From CAYVVT01 sp964454335 (lineage in GTDB: Bacteria; Fidelibacterota; UBA8477; JABMPR01): a stretch of DNA of 64,000 nt. Position numbers and translations under genes: made by a program. Below are positions 36,904 to 45,747 of this stretch, one piece after another. Location: positions 1-64,000 of the forward strand of contig CAYVVT010000013.1 of the NCBI GenBank assembly GCA_964454335.1, given 5' to 3'. Below the pieces are notes generated by a model. It was not told where the DNA came from. It worked only from the letters and a program-made list of their open reading frames with translations, and did not search any database. Position 1 is the stretch's first letter. The number at the start of each line of letters is the position of its first letter.

Positions 36904-39360
36904 ATGTTACAAAAATTGCTACAGAAGCCCATTACCAAGGCCAGCCTGGTCTATATCATACTTTTGGTGATCCTTTTCAATACAGTATTCTTCAAAGGCT
37001 TCATCTTCGGCGGGGGAGATACAACGGCTGCCAAGGGGATGACCCATCAATTGAGCATTTACTTCCAGGAGCAGGGAGAATATCCCCTCTGGCAACCTTA
37101 CATCTTCTCCGGGATGCCTGCCTTCAGCAGTCTCATGTTCACAAAATTCGTCTACTTCCCGAATATCGTTCTGGACCTCCTGACGGCCATTGGAATACCT
37201 GCGCTGTGGAAGATGCTGCTGCATTACATTTTCGCTGCACTAGGTGTTTTCGTCCTGTTGCGCTATTTCAGGATAGACCTCATTCCGGCCATACTGGGTG
37301 GAGCTGCATATATGCTTACGCCCTTCTTCGTGGTAATGATCACCGCTGGTCACGGTTCGCAGATGATGACTGCGGCCTATCTGCCCTGGTTGATCTTTGC
37401 TGTGATACGGGTATTCAGGCAACCCGGTCTGGCTTCAGCATTATTACTGGCGGTCATCGCCGGTCTGCAGCTGCAGCGCGGACATGTTCAGGTTGCCTAC
37501 TATGGCTGGATGGCAGCCGGCTGGTTCGTCGTAGTGGAACTGATCCAACGCATTCGCTCCAAGAATTGGGAGAATTTCCTCCCTGCACTGGGCTGGTTCA
37601 CTGCGGCGTTGCTGGTGGGCATCGGGCTGGCAGCGGTGCTTTACCTGCCCTCGCTTTCCTATGCGGAGTACAGCATACGTGGCGGTGGCAGTGGGGGAGG
37701 GCTGACATACGACTACGCAACCAGCTGGTCATTTCCACCTGCTGAGATCATCTCCTTTCTCATCTCTGACTGGTTCGGATTTGGTGGACAGGAATACTGG
37801 GGTGGTAAACCCTTCACCGAGCACAGCGATTTCTTTGGTGTGGTCTGGTTCCTGCTGGTGGCGGCGGCCTTTCTGAACAGGGAACATTTGAAAATCAAGA
37901 TATTCCTGCTGTCTGGTATGCTTCTGGCGCTGCTGGTGAGTTTTGGAAGCTACTGGCCCTGGTTCTACGACATCCTGTTCAACATCCTCCCATATTTCAA
38001 CAAGTTCAGAGTACCCTCCATGATATTGATCCTCATGCAGGTTCTGGCTGCGATCCTGGCGGGTTTTGGGCTGCAAGCCCTGGCGGATGCGTCCATTGAG
38101 CTGCGCAAGAAATGGGATCGAACCCTGTTGATCAAAACATGTGTACTGGTCGGTTTCCTGGTCATTGCGGTATTGTTCAAAGATGGGCTGCAAAATGCAT
38201 TTGGAAATGTGGTGGACAATGCACCCAAAGCCCATCCAGCCCTGGCAGACACTCGGGTGGCTATGTGGCACAAATCACTGCTGTGGTCACTGCTCATGGG
38301 TGTAGCCATTACAGGGCTGATCTGGGCGTGGATCCAGGAAAAGATACCCCGCCAGATCTTTTTGCTGGCAGTGGCCGCCCTGGTGGTTATCGAGCTGGGG
38401 CGTGTTGATTGGCGATTCGCCAATACCGCGATCCCGGCCAGCCGCGTGAAGGCCACTGAACAGGCCAGTCCGGCTGTCCGCCAGTTGCTGCAGCTGCAGA
38501 AACAGGGATCCGGCAGGGTCTTCCCGGCGCATCAGCTGTTCGGCAATAACGCCCTTGCCCTGCACGGTCTCGAATCAGTTGGAGGCTACAGCCCGGCGAA
38601 GCTGCAGGTTTACCAGGATTTCCTGGAGCATCAGAGTTTCGAGCAGGAATTCCTGCTCAAATACTATGACCAGGGCCCGAATGGTGTTTCCCAGAAGTCC
38701 ATTGATGAAGTGGATTCAACGCTCCGAAAACAGCACCTGGATGCCCTGAAAGCCCTGCAGGCCAGATACCTGATCTCACCCTATCCGATACCGGAACCGA
38801 AATTCACAGCACTGGGACAGTTCAACCACATCTTCCGTGGCCAGAGGATGCCCGTGGTACTCTACCGCTATGATGAGGCAGAAAAACGGGCGTGGTTCGC
38901 GGAACTTGTCACGGGCGTGGACGGTTATGCAGCCGCCCATATGCGCATGGGCCAATCTGGATTTGATATCCATCGAGAGGCCATTGTTACCGATCCTGAA
39001 CAATCCGTGCGGACCGGTGATTACAGTGCGGGAGACGTCAAGATCAGCGCGAGATCATTGCAGCAGATGGAGTTGATGACCTCGAACAGGGAGGAAGGAT
39101 TCCTGGTCCTCAGTGAGATCTTCTATCCCAATGGCTGGAGGGCCACCCTGGATAATGGGGATGAGCTGAAGATCCTGCAGACGAATGACATCCTGCGAGG
39201 TATGGTGGTACCTGCAGGGGATCATACCATTACGCTGGAGTATCTGCCAACAGCCGTGCGGTTCGGATTCTGGATCACCTTGCTTTCGACACTGCTTTGC
39301 CTGGCAGCTGGAGCGTGGTTGATCTGGGAACGTAGAGGGGTGTTGAAGCAGAAAGAATAA
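36904..39360 (+). CDS. YfhO-family large membrane protein (GT-C-like)
   Basis: This 818-residue protein has about 12 transmembrane helices (through about residue 520). A soluble C-terminal region (about 530-795) with a beta-sandwich feel follows (EGFLVLSEIFYPNGWRATLD, typical YfhO ending), and then a final helix and a basic tail. The family is related to oligosaccharyl/GT-C glycosyltransferases and in Gram-positives adds sugars to surface polymers. I choose the ATG at 36904, which has AAGGAA at good spacing; the frame is open from a TTG at 36877. It closes the polysaccharide cluster. Confidence 0.9.
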   Translation: MLQKLLQKPITKASLVYIILLVILFNTVFFKGFIFGGGDTTAAKGMTHQLSIYFQEQGEYPLWQPYIFSGMPAFSSLMFTKFVYFPNIVLDLLTAIGIPALWKMLLHYIFAALGVFVLLRYFRIDLIPAILGGAAYMLTPFFVVMITAGHGSQMMTAAYLPWLIFAVIRVFRQPGLASALLLAVIAGLQLQRGHVQVAYYGWMAAGWFVVVELIQRIRSKNWENFLPALGWFTAALLVGIGLAAVLYLPSLSYAEYSIRGGGSGGGLTYDYATSWSFPPAEIISFLISDWFGFGGQEYWGGKPFTEHSDFFGVVWFLLVAAAFLNREHLKIKIFLLSGMLLALLVSFGSYWPWFYDILFNILPYFNKFRVPSMILILMQVLAAILAGFGLQALADASIELRKKWDRTLLIKTCVLVGFLVIAVLFKDGLQNAFGNVVDNAPKAHPALADTRVAMWHKSLLWSLLMGVAITGLIWAWIQEKIPRQIFLLAVAALVVIELGRVDWRFANTAIPASRVKATEQASPAVRQLLQLQKQGSGRVFPAHQLFGNNALALHGLESVGGYSPAKLQVYQDFLEHQSFEQEFLLKYYDQGPNGVSQKSIDEVDSTLRKQHLDALKALQARYLISPYPIPEPKFTALGQFNHIFRGQRMPVVLYRYDEAEKRAWFAELVTGVDGYAAAHMRMGQSGFDIHREAIVTDPEQSVRTGDYSAGDVKISARSLQQMELMTSNREEGFLVLSEIFYPNGWRATLDNGDELKILQTNDILRGMVVPAGDHTITLEYLPTAVRFGFWITLLSTLLCLAAGAWLIWERRGVLKQKE

Positions 39361-39471
39361 TTTCGGAGAAAGAAGTAGAATTGGATAGTCCAGTTAGACA
39401 GATCCAGGCTAATCACAATTCAATTTTCAGTTATTAATATGATATCTGACACTTAAACATACGATTCCCTC

Positions 39472-40998
39472 ATGAAAGGTCTGCGTTCATCATCGAATAT
39501 CAAGCTGGGACTATTCTTCCTGGCCATATTGATCATCCTGGGTTCGCTGGGCTATACCAATTGGCTGGTACGGGAACTGCGGGAGGATAATCAGCGCTTT
39601 CTACAGTACAATGCCAGGATGCTGGCCAACGCCCTGGCTTCAGATGCTCAGACGCGGAAGTACCGTGAGGAGCGCCGCCAGTTTCTTGTCTTCAATGCGA
39701 ATCTTTACGCCAGCGCTCTCACCACGGAATCCAGTAATCTCGACTTTGCCTTCAATGAGATCATCCGCAATATCGCCTTTCCGGTGATCATCACCGTCCA
39801 GGAGAGCAGTGGTGAAAGGATCTATGCTCACAAGAATATTCCCATTCCGGATGAATATCAAACACGGGAAAGCGAGGATGGATACCTTAACGCCATCATC
39901 GCCAGAATGGACCGGGAGAACGAGCCGATACCGGTAGAATATCTGGGCCGGGTCATCATGCTGATCCACTTCGGGAATCCCGCAGAGGAACAATTTGAGA
40001 ACCTCATGCAGCAGATCCTGGAGACCATCACCTTCCCGGTGATCATCACACGCGAGGTGGATGGTGAAGTCGAGGTGGAAAACCACACGCTCAGTGGACT
40101 GGATAACCTGTCGATGAGAGATAGACAGGATTTGCTTCATCAGACCATCACCAGCATGGACCTCCAGAATGAGCCAGTTCCCGTTTACTTCAACGGAGAG
40201 GTGATCCTGACCCTCCACTATCACGATTCAGGCATCATCCGTGCTCTCCAGTGGTTCCCGCTCTTTGAGCTCATCATCGTGGCATCATTCATTCTACTGG
40301 GTTTTGCAGGCTTTCAATTCATAAGGAATGCCGAACGCCGGGGGATCTGGGTGGGAATGTCAAAGGAAACCGCGCATCAGTTGGGAACGCCTCTTTCCAG
40401 TCTCATGGGCTGGCTGGAACTGCTGAAGGGACAGGAGCTCGTTGCAAAGACCTCAGAGATCGTCCAGGATATGGAAACCGACGTGCAGCGTCTATACCAG
40501 GTGGCAGAACGCTTTTCCAAGATCGGCGCCGGTGTCAACCTGGAAGCAGCAGGCTTCAACGAGGTCATCGATCCCGTGGTGGCCTATATCCAGCGTCGTA
40601 TTCCGCAGTGGGGTAAATCGATTGAAATCGTGGTGGATGGCGATACGACAGTACAGACATTGATCCATCGCGAGCTCATCGGCTGGGCGCTTGAGAATCT
40701 GCTTAAGAATGCCGTGGATGCCATCGAGCAGGATGAAGGCCGGATCAGCATCACCGTCGCCCGGGATAACAAGTTTGTAAGTGTTGATGTGGCAGACAAT
40801 GGCCGGGGCATCGCCCCCCGGGATCACCGCAACGTATTCCGCCCGGGTTGGAGTTCAAAACAGCGTGGTTGGGGACTGGGATTGAGTTTGGTGGAGCGCA
40901 TCATCCGTGAATACCACCATGGCAGTATTTCATTGAGTTCTACACCCGGTATCGGTACCACTTTTCATATCTTGCTGAAACTGGCTCCAAACCCTTAG
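39472..40998 (+). CDS. Orphan membrane sensor histidine kinase
   Basis: This 508-residue protein has two transmembrane helices (about 12-32 and 263-284) around a roughly 230-residue periplasmic sensor of unknown fold. The H-box ETAHQLGTPLSSLMGW (H302) and an HATPase domain with N (ENLLKNAVDAIE), G1 (VADNGRGI) and G2 (QRGWGLGLSLVERI) boxes are present. The sensor contains a twice-repeated block, FPVIIT-containing segments followed by EPxPVxxxGxVIMxIHx (about 102-170 and 187-250). No response regulator is adjacent; PorX at 7960 is a possible but untested partner. Confidence 0.93.
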   Translation: MKGLRSSSNIKLGLFFLAILIILGSLGYTNWLVRELREDNQRFLQYNARMLANALASDAQTRKYREERRQFLVFNANLYASALTTESSNLDFAFNEIIRNIAFPVIITVQESSGERIYAHKNIPIPDEYQTRESEDGYLNAIIARMDRENEPIPVEYLGRVIMLIHFGNPAEEQFENLMQQILETITFPVIITREVDGEVEVENHTLSGLDNLSMRDRQDLLHQTITSMDLQNEPVPVYFNGEVILTLHYHDSGIIRALQWFPLFELIIVASFILLGFAGFQFIRNAERRGIWVGMSKETAHQLGTPLSSLMGWLELLKGQELVAKTSEIVQDMETDVQRLYQVAERFSKIGAGVNLEAAGFNEVIDPVVAYIQRRIPQWGKSIEIVVDGDTTVQTLIHRELIGWALENLLKNAVDAIEQDEGRISITVARDNKFVSVDVADNGRGIAPRDHRNVFRPGWSSKQRGWGLGLSLVERIIREYHHGSISLSSTPGIGTTFHILLKLAPNP

Positions 40999-41029
40999 TA
41001 CAAGCCAATTTTCACCCACCAAAAACTGT

Positions 41030-41058
41030 TTGACATACCATAGGGTGTCGTTTACCTT
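41030..41058 (+). promoter_or_regulatory. Promoter of the rplM translation operon
   Basis: A perfect TTGACA (41030-41035) is separated by exactly 17 bases from TACCTT (41053-41058). The predicted start lies about 45-50 nt before the rplM start. The leader contains a small ACCC-gttg-GGGT hairpin (about 41074-41085). Confidence 0.6.
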
Positions 41059-41113
41059 ACGCCGCTTTTTTGGACCCGTTGGGGTCAGAGCTGAATGAGA
41101 AAAAGGGTGAGAA

Positions 41114-41545
41114 TTGAAAACGTATAATGTAAAAGCAGGTGAGATTCAGCGGGACTGGTGGGAAGTTGATGCTGATGGACAGACTCTGGGTCGCCTCGCC
41201 AGTCGGATCGCACAGATCCTCCGTGGAAAACATAAACCTACTTTTGTACCCCATTTGGATAACGGTGATTTTGTCGTCGTCACGAATGCCGCCAAGATCC
41301 GGGTCACCGGAAACAAAGAAGAGCAGAAGACCTACTTTCGCCACAGTGGATACCCCGGCGGCGCCAAGACCACTACCCTGAAAGAACTGCGTGAGAAGCA
41401 CCCTGACCGGATCATCATCAATGCTGTCAAGGGCATGCTGCCCCACAACCGTCTGGGCCGCCAGCAACTGAAGAAGATGAAAGTCTACGCCGGTGCCGAG
41501 CATCCCCATGAAGCACAGCAACCCAAAAAACTAGAAATAGGCTGA
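41114..41545 (+). CDS. rplM: 50S ribosomal protein L13
   Basis: This 143-residue L13 of normal length has the family elements RDWWEVDADGQTLGRLAS, a GK-H-K-P-T-F segment and RLGRQQLKKMKVYAGAEHPHEAQQP. The start is TTG, fixed by homology (KTYNVKAGEIQ) and by AAAGGGTGAGAA upstream. It is the first gene of the L13-S9-S2-EF-Ts-UMP kinase-RRF operon. Confidence 0.97.
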   Translation: MKTYNVKAGEIQRDWWEVDADGQTLGRLASRIAQILRGKHKPTFVPHLDNGDFVVVTNAAKIRVTGNKEEQKTYFRHSGYPGGAKTTTLKELREKHPDRIIINAVKGMLPHNRLGRQQLKKMKVYAGAEHPHEAQQPKKLEIG

Positions 41546-41550
41546 GATTA

Positions 41551-41946
41551 ATGAGTACACCCAGTCGTCATTATGCCACCGGGAAGCGCAAGACTTCCAT
41601 TGCCCGGATCTATCTTCAGACCGGTAAAGGGAACATCCTGGTGAACCGTCGCGACCTGAATGACTATTTTGGTCGTAAAACCCTGCGTATGATCGTACGC
41701 GAACCACTGGAACTGACCGAGACAGTCAGTAATTACGATATCGCCGTGAATGTGGTGGGAGGTGGACTCTCAGGGCAGGCCGGAGCTATTCGCCACGGCA
41801 TTGCCAAAGCCTTACAGGAATTGAATACAGATTTTCGCCCGGCCCTGAAGAAAGCGGGTCTGTTAACACGTGATGCACGTAAAAAAGAACGTAAGAAATA
41901 CGGTCTGGCCGGTGCGCGGCGGGCTTATCAGTTCTCGAAACGTTAG
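41551..41946 (+). CDS. rpsI: 30S ribosomal protein S9
   Basis: This 131-residue S9 begins with a short leader before YATGKRKTSIARI and ends KYGLAGARRAYQFSKR, the universal basic C-terminus that reaches the P-site tRNA. It lies 5 nt after rplM, the usual pairing. Confidence 0.98.
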   Translation: MSTPSRHYATGKRKTSIARIYLQTGKGNILVNRRDLNDYFGRKTLRMIVREPLELTETVSNYDIAVNVVGGGLSGQAGAIRHGIAKALQELNTDFRPALKKAGLLTRDARKKERKKYGLAGARRAYQFSKR

Positions 41947-41966
41947 AAGCACGCCGAGGAGTATTG

Positions 41967-42683
41967 ATGCGTAACATTTCCCTGGAAGACCTATTAGCTG
42001 CGGGTGCCCATTTTGGTCATATGACCAGTAACTGGGATCCCAATATGCAGGAATACATTTTTACAGAGAAAAATGGTGTTCACATCATTGATCTCTACAA
42101 AACCATCGAGCAACTGCAGAAAGCGATCGATTTTATCACTGAGACTGTTCAGAACAACGGTTCCGTTCTCTTTGTTGCCACCAAGAAGGCTGCCCGCCAG
42201 GTGGTGGAGGAAGAAGCCGACCGTTGCGGCATGTTCCACGTCACTGAACGCTGGCTGGGTGGAACACTCACCAACTTCATGACCATCAAGAAGTCGATCA
42301 AGAGACTGCACACACTGGAGAAGGACAATCCCACCGAGCTTGCTGAGACATTCACCAAAAAGGAAATCCTCATGCGCTCCCGGGAACGTGCCCGTCTTGA
42401 GACCCAGCATCGCGGGATCAAGGATATGCGCCGCCTGCCGGACGTGATCGTACTGGTGGATGCCAAGAAGGAGATGATCGCCATCAAGGAGGCTAAGCGT
42501 CTGGAGATCCCGATCATTGCCATGGTCGATACGAATACGGATCCGCGGGGGATCGATTTTCCCATTCCAGCGAACGATGATTCCATTCAGACGATACGCC
42601 TCGTGACTTCCATGCTGGCAGATGCCATTCTCGAGGCGAAAGGTGTAGCACACACTGAAGATGTCGCTGAAGCTGCTGAATAA
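41967..42683 (+). CDS. rpsB: 30S ribosomal protein S2
   Basis: This 238-residue S2 has SLEDLLAAGAHFGH, NMQEYIFTEKNGVHIIDL, WLGGTLTNFMTIKKSI and DTNTDPRGIDFPIPANDDS. The ATG at 41967 is selected because GAGGAG (41956-41961) gives the proper spacing; TTG three bases earlier is too close. It lies directly between rpsI and tsf. Confidence 0.98.
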   Translation: MRNISLEDLLAAGAHFGHMTSNWDPNMQEYIFTEKNGVHIIDLYKTIEQLQKAIDFITETVQNNGSVLFVATKKAARQVVEEEADRCGMFHVTERWLGGTLTNFMTIKKSIKRLHTLEKDNPTELAETFTKKEILMRSRERARLETQHRGIKDMRRLPDVIVLVDAKKEMIAIKEAKRLEIPIIAMVDTNTDPRGIDFPIPANDDSIQTIRLVTSMLADAILEAKGVAHTEDVAEAAE

Positions 42684-42725
42684 TCCGTTTCATAAAACTC
42701 GTTTTTTAACTGGAGACCAGTTCCT

Positions 42726-43355
42726 ATGGCAATTACAGCTGCCGCAGTAAAAGAATTACGCGAGAAGACCGGCGTCGGTATGATGGACTGCAAGTCAGCC
42801 CTGCAGGAGTCGGATGGCAATATTGAAAAAGCGATCGAGATCCTGCGCAAGAAGGGTATCGCCAAGGCCGCCAAGAAGGCGGGTCGCTCCACCAATGAAG
42901 GGCTGATCTATAGTTACATTCATGCAGGTGGTCGTCTGGGTGTTCTGGTAGAGATCAATTGTGAAACTGATTTTGTGGCCAAAACGGAACAGTTTCAGAA
43001 CCTCTGTCATGACATAGCAATGCACATTGCTGCTTCGGCCCCCATCGCTGTGAAGCGCGAAGACGTTCCCGAAGAGGTCCTCAATGCCGAAATGGAGATC
43101 TACAAATCCCAGGCGATGAACGAGGGCAAACCCGAGCATATCGCTGAGAAGATCGTCACAGGCCGGGTTGAAAAATTCTATAAGGAGAACGTGCTGCTGG
43201 ACCAGGTTTATGTCAAGGATCCAGATAAGACCGTTGGCACACTCATGAAGGAAACCATCGGCTCTCTGGGCGAGAACATGTCAGTCGCCCGCTTCGAGCG
43301 TTTTGCTCTTGGCGAGTCGGACAACGGTTCCGGGGACGAAGAAGCCGACGAATAA
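42726..43355 (+). CDS. tsf: Elongation factor Ts
   Basis: This 209-residue protein is of the short form (about 200 residues) rather than the 280-residue E. coli type. The N-terminal UBA-like domain has VKELREKTGVGMMDCKSALQ, and the core has GGRLGVLVEINCETDFVAKT. It ends in an acidic tail (DNGSGDEEADE). It recycles EF-Tu by nucleotide exchange. Confidence 0.97.
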   Translation: MAITAAAVKELREKTGVGMMDCKSALQESDGNIEKAIEILRKKGIAKAAKKAGRSTNEGLIYSYIHAGGRLGVLVEINCETDFVAKTEQFQNLCHDIAMHIAASAPIAVKREDVPEEVLNAEMEIYKSQAMNEGKPEHIAEKIVTGRVEKFYKENVLLDQVYVKDPDKTVGTLMKETIGSLGENMSVARFERFALGESDNGSGDEEADE

Positions 43356-43381
43356 ACGGGGTTTTACCCCACTGATCTCAC

Positions 43382-44110
43382 ATGTCACAGGGATCGATCT
43401 ATAAACGAATTCTGATCAAACTGAGTGGAGAATCACTCTCCGGTGGCTCGTCACGTTCTCTGGATCCCGATACGCTTAACAGGATTGCCGGTGAGCTGAA
43501 GGAAATTCATGCCAGTGGAACCCAGACAGGTATCGTGGTAGGGGGCGGGAACATCTTCCGGGGACTATCTGAAGAGGCTGAACGTATGGATCGGGTGTCG
43601 GCCGACCATATGGGCATGCTGGCCACGGTGATCAATGCCATCGCTCTGCGTGATGCGCTTCTGAACCAGGATATACCAGCCACAGTTTTCTCGGCGATTC
43701 CCATGCAACGGGTCGCTGAGGATTATAACCAGCGCAAGGTCCTGAAATGTCTCATGGATAATGAAGTAGTCATATTTGCCGCTGGAACGGGTAATCCTTT
43801 CTTCACTACCGATACTGCCGCAGCCCTGCGCGCGGTGGAGATCGGGGCGGATGCGCTGATGAAGGGTACCCGGGTCGAAGGCATTTATACTGCGGATCCC
43901 GAGAAGGATCCTTCTGCTGAATTCCTTCCCCGGATCAGTTACGACGAGGTGTTGCAGAAAAATCTTCGGGTCATGGACCAGACCGCTTTTGCACTTTGCC
44001 GTGAAAATCAACTTGCCGTTCATATCTTTAACATGGAAATTCACGGCAATCTGCTCAAAATCATTCACGGAGAGCGTATCGGATCGGTAGTGGGAGGTCA
44101 AAATGATTAA
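43382..44110 (+). CDS. pyrH: UMP kinase
   Basis: This 242-residue amino-acid-kinase-fold protein has ILIKLSGESLSG, VVGGGNIFRG, MGMLATVINAIAL, FAAGTGNPFFTTDTAAALRA and a KGTRVEGIYTADPEKDP segment. It phosphorylates UMP to UDP. Its end overlaps frr by 8 nt. Confidence 0.98.
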   Translation: MSQGSIYKRILIKLSGESLSGGSSRSLDPDTLNRIAGELKEIHASGTQTGIVVGGGNIFRGLSEEAERMDRVSADHMGMLATVINAIALRDALLNQDIPATVFSAIPMQRVAEDYNQRKVLKCLMDNEVVIFAAGTGNPFFTTDTAAALRAVEIGADALMKGTRVEGIYTADPEKDPSAEFLPRISYDEVLQKNLRVMDQTAFALCRENQLAVHIFNMEIHGNLLKIIHGERIGSVVGGQND

Positions 44111-44660
44111 TGAACTGTTCAAGGATACTGATCACCGCATGAGCATGTCGGTTGAACATATCCGCACTGAGTTTGCTGGATTGCGCAGCGGCCGGGCATC
44201 TTCCGCACTGGTGGAAGGCATCAAGGTCGACTACTATGGAAATCCAACCCCGTTGAACCAACTGGCCAATATCTCTGTCCCGGAGCCACGACTCATCGTG
44301 GTACAGCCCTGGGATAAGAACGTGGTGGCTGAGGTGGAGAAGTCCATCATGGCTGCCGATCTCGGCCTGAACCCGGTAAATGAAGGTGGAGTGCTGCGGA
44401 TTCCCATCCCGGCCCTCACCGAAGAACGCCGTCAGGACCTCGTAAGGCATGTACACAAACTGGCTGAAGAAGGCCGCGTGAGCATTCGCAATGTCCGCCG
44501 TGATGCCAATGAGCAGATCAAGAAGGCGGAGAAGGACCATGAGCTCTCTGAGGACAATTCAAAACGTGCCCAAGAGAATGTCCAGGAGCTGACTGACAAA
44601 TATATCAATCAGATAGATGAACTGGTGAAGATGAAAGAAGAAGACATCATGACCATTTAG
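44103..44660 (+). CDS. frr: Ribosome recycling factor
   Basis: This 185-residue RRF has the normal length and motifs: RTEFAGLRSGRASSALVEGI, VDYYGNPTPLNQLANI, RIPIPALTEERRQDLVRHVH and a C-terminal helix ending KEEDIMTI. It is the last gene of the translation operon and is followed by a terminator 24 nt downstream. Confidence 0.98.
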   Translation: MINELFKDTDHRMSMSVEHIRTEFAGLRSGRASSALVEGIKVDYYGNPTPLNQLANISVPEPRLIVVQPWDKNVVAEVEKSIMAADLGLNPVNEGGVLRIPIPALTEERRQDLVRHVHKLAEEGRVSIRNVRRDANEQIKKAEKDHELSEDNSKRAQENVQELTDKYINQIDELVKMKEEDIMTI

Positions 44661-44683
44661 TCTCCTATGCTGATAAAGATACC

Positions 44684-44716
44684 AAGGCCGGTCCAGTGTG
44701 ATCGGCCTTTTTATTT
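44684..44716 (+). terminator. Intrinsic terminator of the frr operon
   Basis: AAGGCCG (44684-44690) pairs with CGGCCTT (44703-44709) around a 12-nt loop, followed by TTTATTTT. Confidence 0.85.
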
Positions 44717-44790
44717 TGCGCCATGATCCCCACTCGGGTGCGATTAGACACGACGGACTGACCGGGGATTACCACCCGTAAAACATTATG

Positions 44791-44822
44791 GATAAATAAA
44801 AAGCCCGGCAGGACCGGGCTTT
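44791..44822 (-). terminator. Intrinsic terminator of ahpC (- strand)
   Basis: On the - strand AAAGCCCGG-tcctg-CCGGGCTTT is followed by TTTATTTATC. Arms are 44800-44808 and 44814-44822. It faces the frr terminator, so both convergent transcripts are closed. Confidence 0.92.
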
Positions 44823-44845
44823 GGAGCATCAGATCTAGAATGGGA

Positions 44846-45490
44846 TCAGAGGGCATCCGCATGTTCTGAAAGATAGGAGGAAACGCCTTCGGGATTCTCA
44901 GCCATGGCATCCTGACCTTCTTCCCAACCAGCGGGACACACTTCACCGTGTTCCTGATTGAATGCCAGGGCATCCACCATTCTGAGCATCTCATCGATGT
45001 TTCGGCCCAGGGGCAGGTCGTTGATCACTGCGTGACGGACAATGCCCTCTTCGTCGATGAGAAAGCTGGCCCGCAGTGCGACATCACCCTCCACCGAGGT
45101 CTCGATCTCACCTTCCTCGGTGAGAACGGTTGCCGGTGTGGAACCCTTGAGGACATCGTAGGCCCGGGCGATGTTCTTGTCGATATCGGCGATGATGGGG
45201 TATTTAATATCGCCGATGCCACCGTTCCTGGTATCCGTGTTCTTCCAGGCGAAATGACTCCACTTCGAGTCCACCGAACATCCCAGGACCTGGACACCAC
45301 GCTTTTCAAAATCGGCAAGCCGGTGGTTAAACGCCAGGATCTCTGTGGGACAGACGAAGGTGAAATCCAGGGGATAGAAGAACAGGACCACTTTCTTACC
45401 CTTGTAGTCTGACAACTTGATCTCACTGAAAGAGTTATCACCCAAAATAGCAGTTGCCTTAAAATCAGGTGCTGGGTTGGTTACAATCAT
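44846..45490 (-). CDS. ahpC: 2-Cys peroxiredoxin, AhpC/Prx1 type
   Basis: This 214-residue peroxiredoxin has the peroxidatic cysteine C47 in DFTFVCPTE and the resolving cysteine C185 in EHGEVCPAGW, so it is a typical 2-Cys enzyme. A C-terminal extension (ENPEGVSSYLSEHADAL) is present, as in sensitive Prx1 forms. It reduces hydrogen peroxide and organic hydroperoxides. No ahpF or thioredoxin gene is adjacent. A clear GAGGAGAAACAA ribosome site and an upstream promoter show that it is transcribed alone. Confidence 0.95.
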   Translation of the reverse strand: MIVTNPAPDFKATAILGDNSFSEIKLSDYKGKKVVLFFYPLDFTFVCPTEILAFNHRLADFEKRGVQVLGCSVDSKWSHFAWKNTDTRNGGIGDIKYPIIADIDKNIARAYDVLKGSTPATVLTEEGEIETSVEGDVALRASFLIDEEGIVRHAVINDLPLGRNIDEMLRMVDALAFNQEHGEVCPAGWEEGQDAMAENPEGVSSYLSEHADAL

Positions 45491-45525
45491 TTGTTTCTCC
45501 TCAAAATGTTAAATAGTAAAGGTTT

Positions 45526-45747
45526 TCAAAGATAATAGTAATCATTCCTAGCAATATAGATAGGGAAGGCCGCATGCCAACCATATTCTTGAAAATGGTC
45601 CTCATTGACGTAAAAAAGTCTCGAACTTTCGCTTTCGCCGGTCTTCGCAAAGCCTATTTTAAACCATTCCATCCCGTAGACGGTATCGTCATGGGATTCA
45701 TCAAAGAGAATTAGCGGAGAATGGGTACCGTTATGCTCACACGACAC
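45526..45747 (-). CDS. Possible small protein upstream of ahpC (73 codons)
   Basis: This 73-codon frame has a protein-like composition (SPLILFDESHDDTVYGMEWF, and FQEYGWHAAFPIYIARNDYYYL at the end), no signal peptide and no recognised family. It ends within the probable ahpC promoter, and its start overlaps the 5' end of the secreted-protein gene on the other strand, which argues against it being an intact gene. It may be the C-terminal remnant of a larger gene. Confidence 0.25.
   Translation of the reverse strand: MSCEHNGTHSPLILFDESHDDTVYGMEWFKIGFAKTGESESSRLFYVNEDHFQEYGWHAAFPIYIARNDYYYL
45527..45554 (-). promoter_or_regulatory. Probable ahpC promoter, Bacteroidetes-like
   Basis: On the - strand TTG (45554-45552) is separated by 17 bases from TATCTTTG (45534-45527). 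This fits the Bacteroidetes sigma-ABfr consensus TTG-N17-23-TAnnTTTG. It lies about 37 nt upstream of the ahpC start. Confidence 0.5.
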
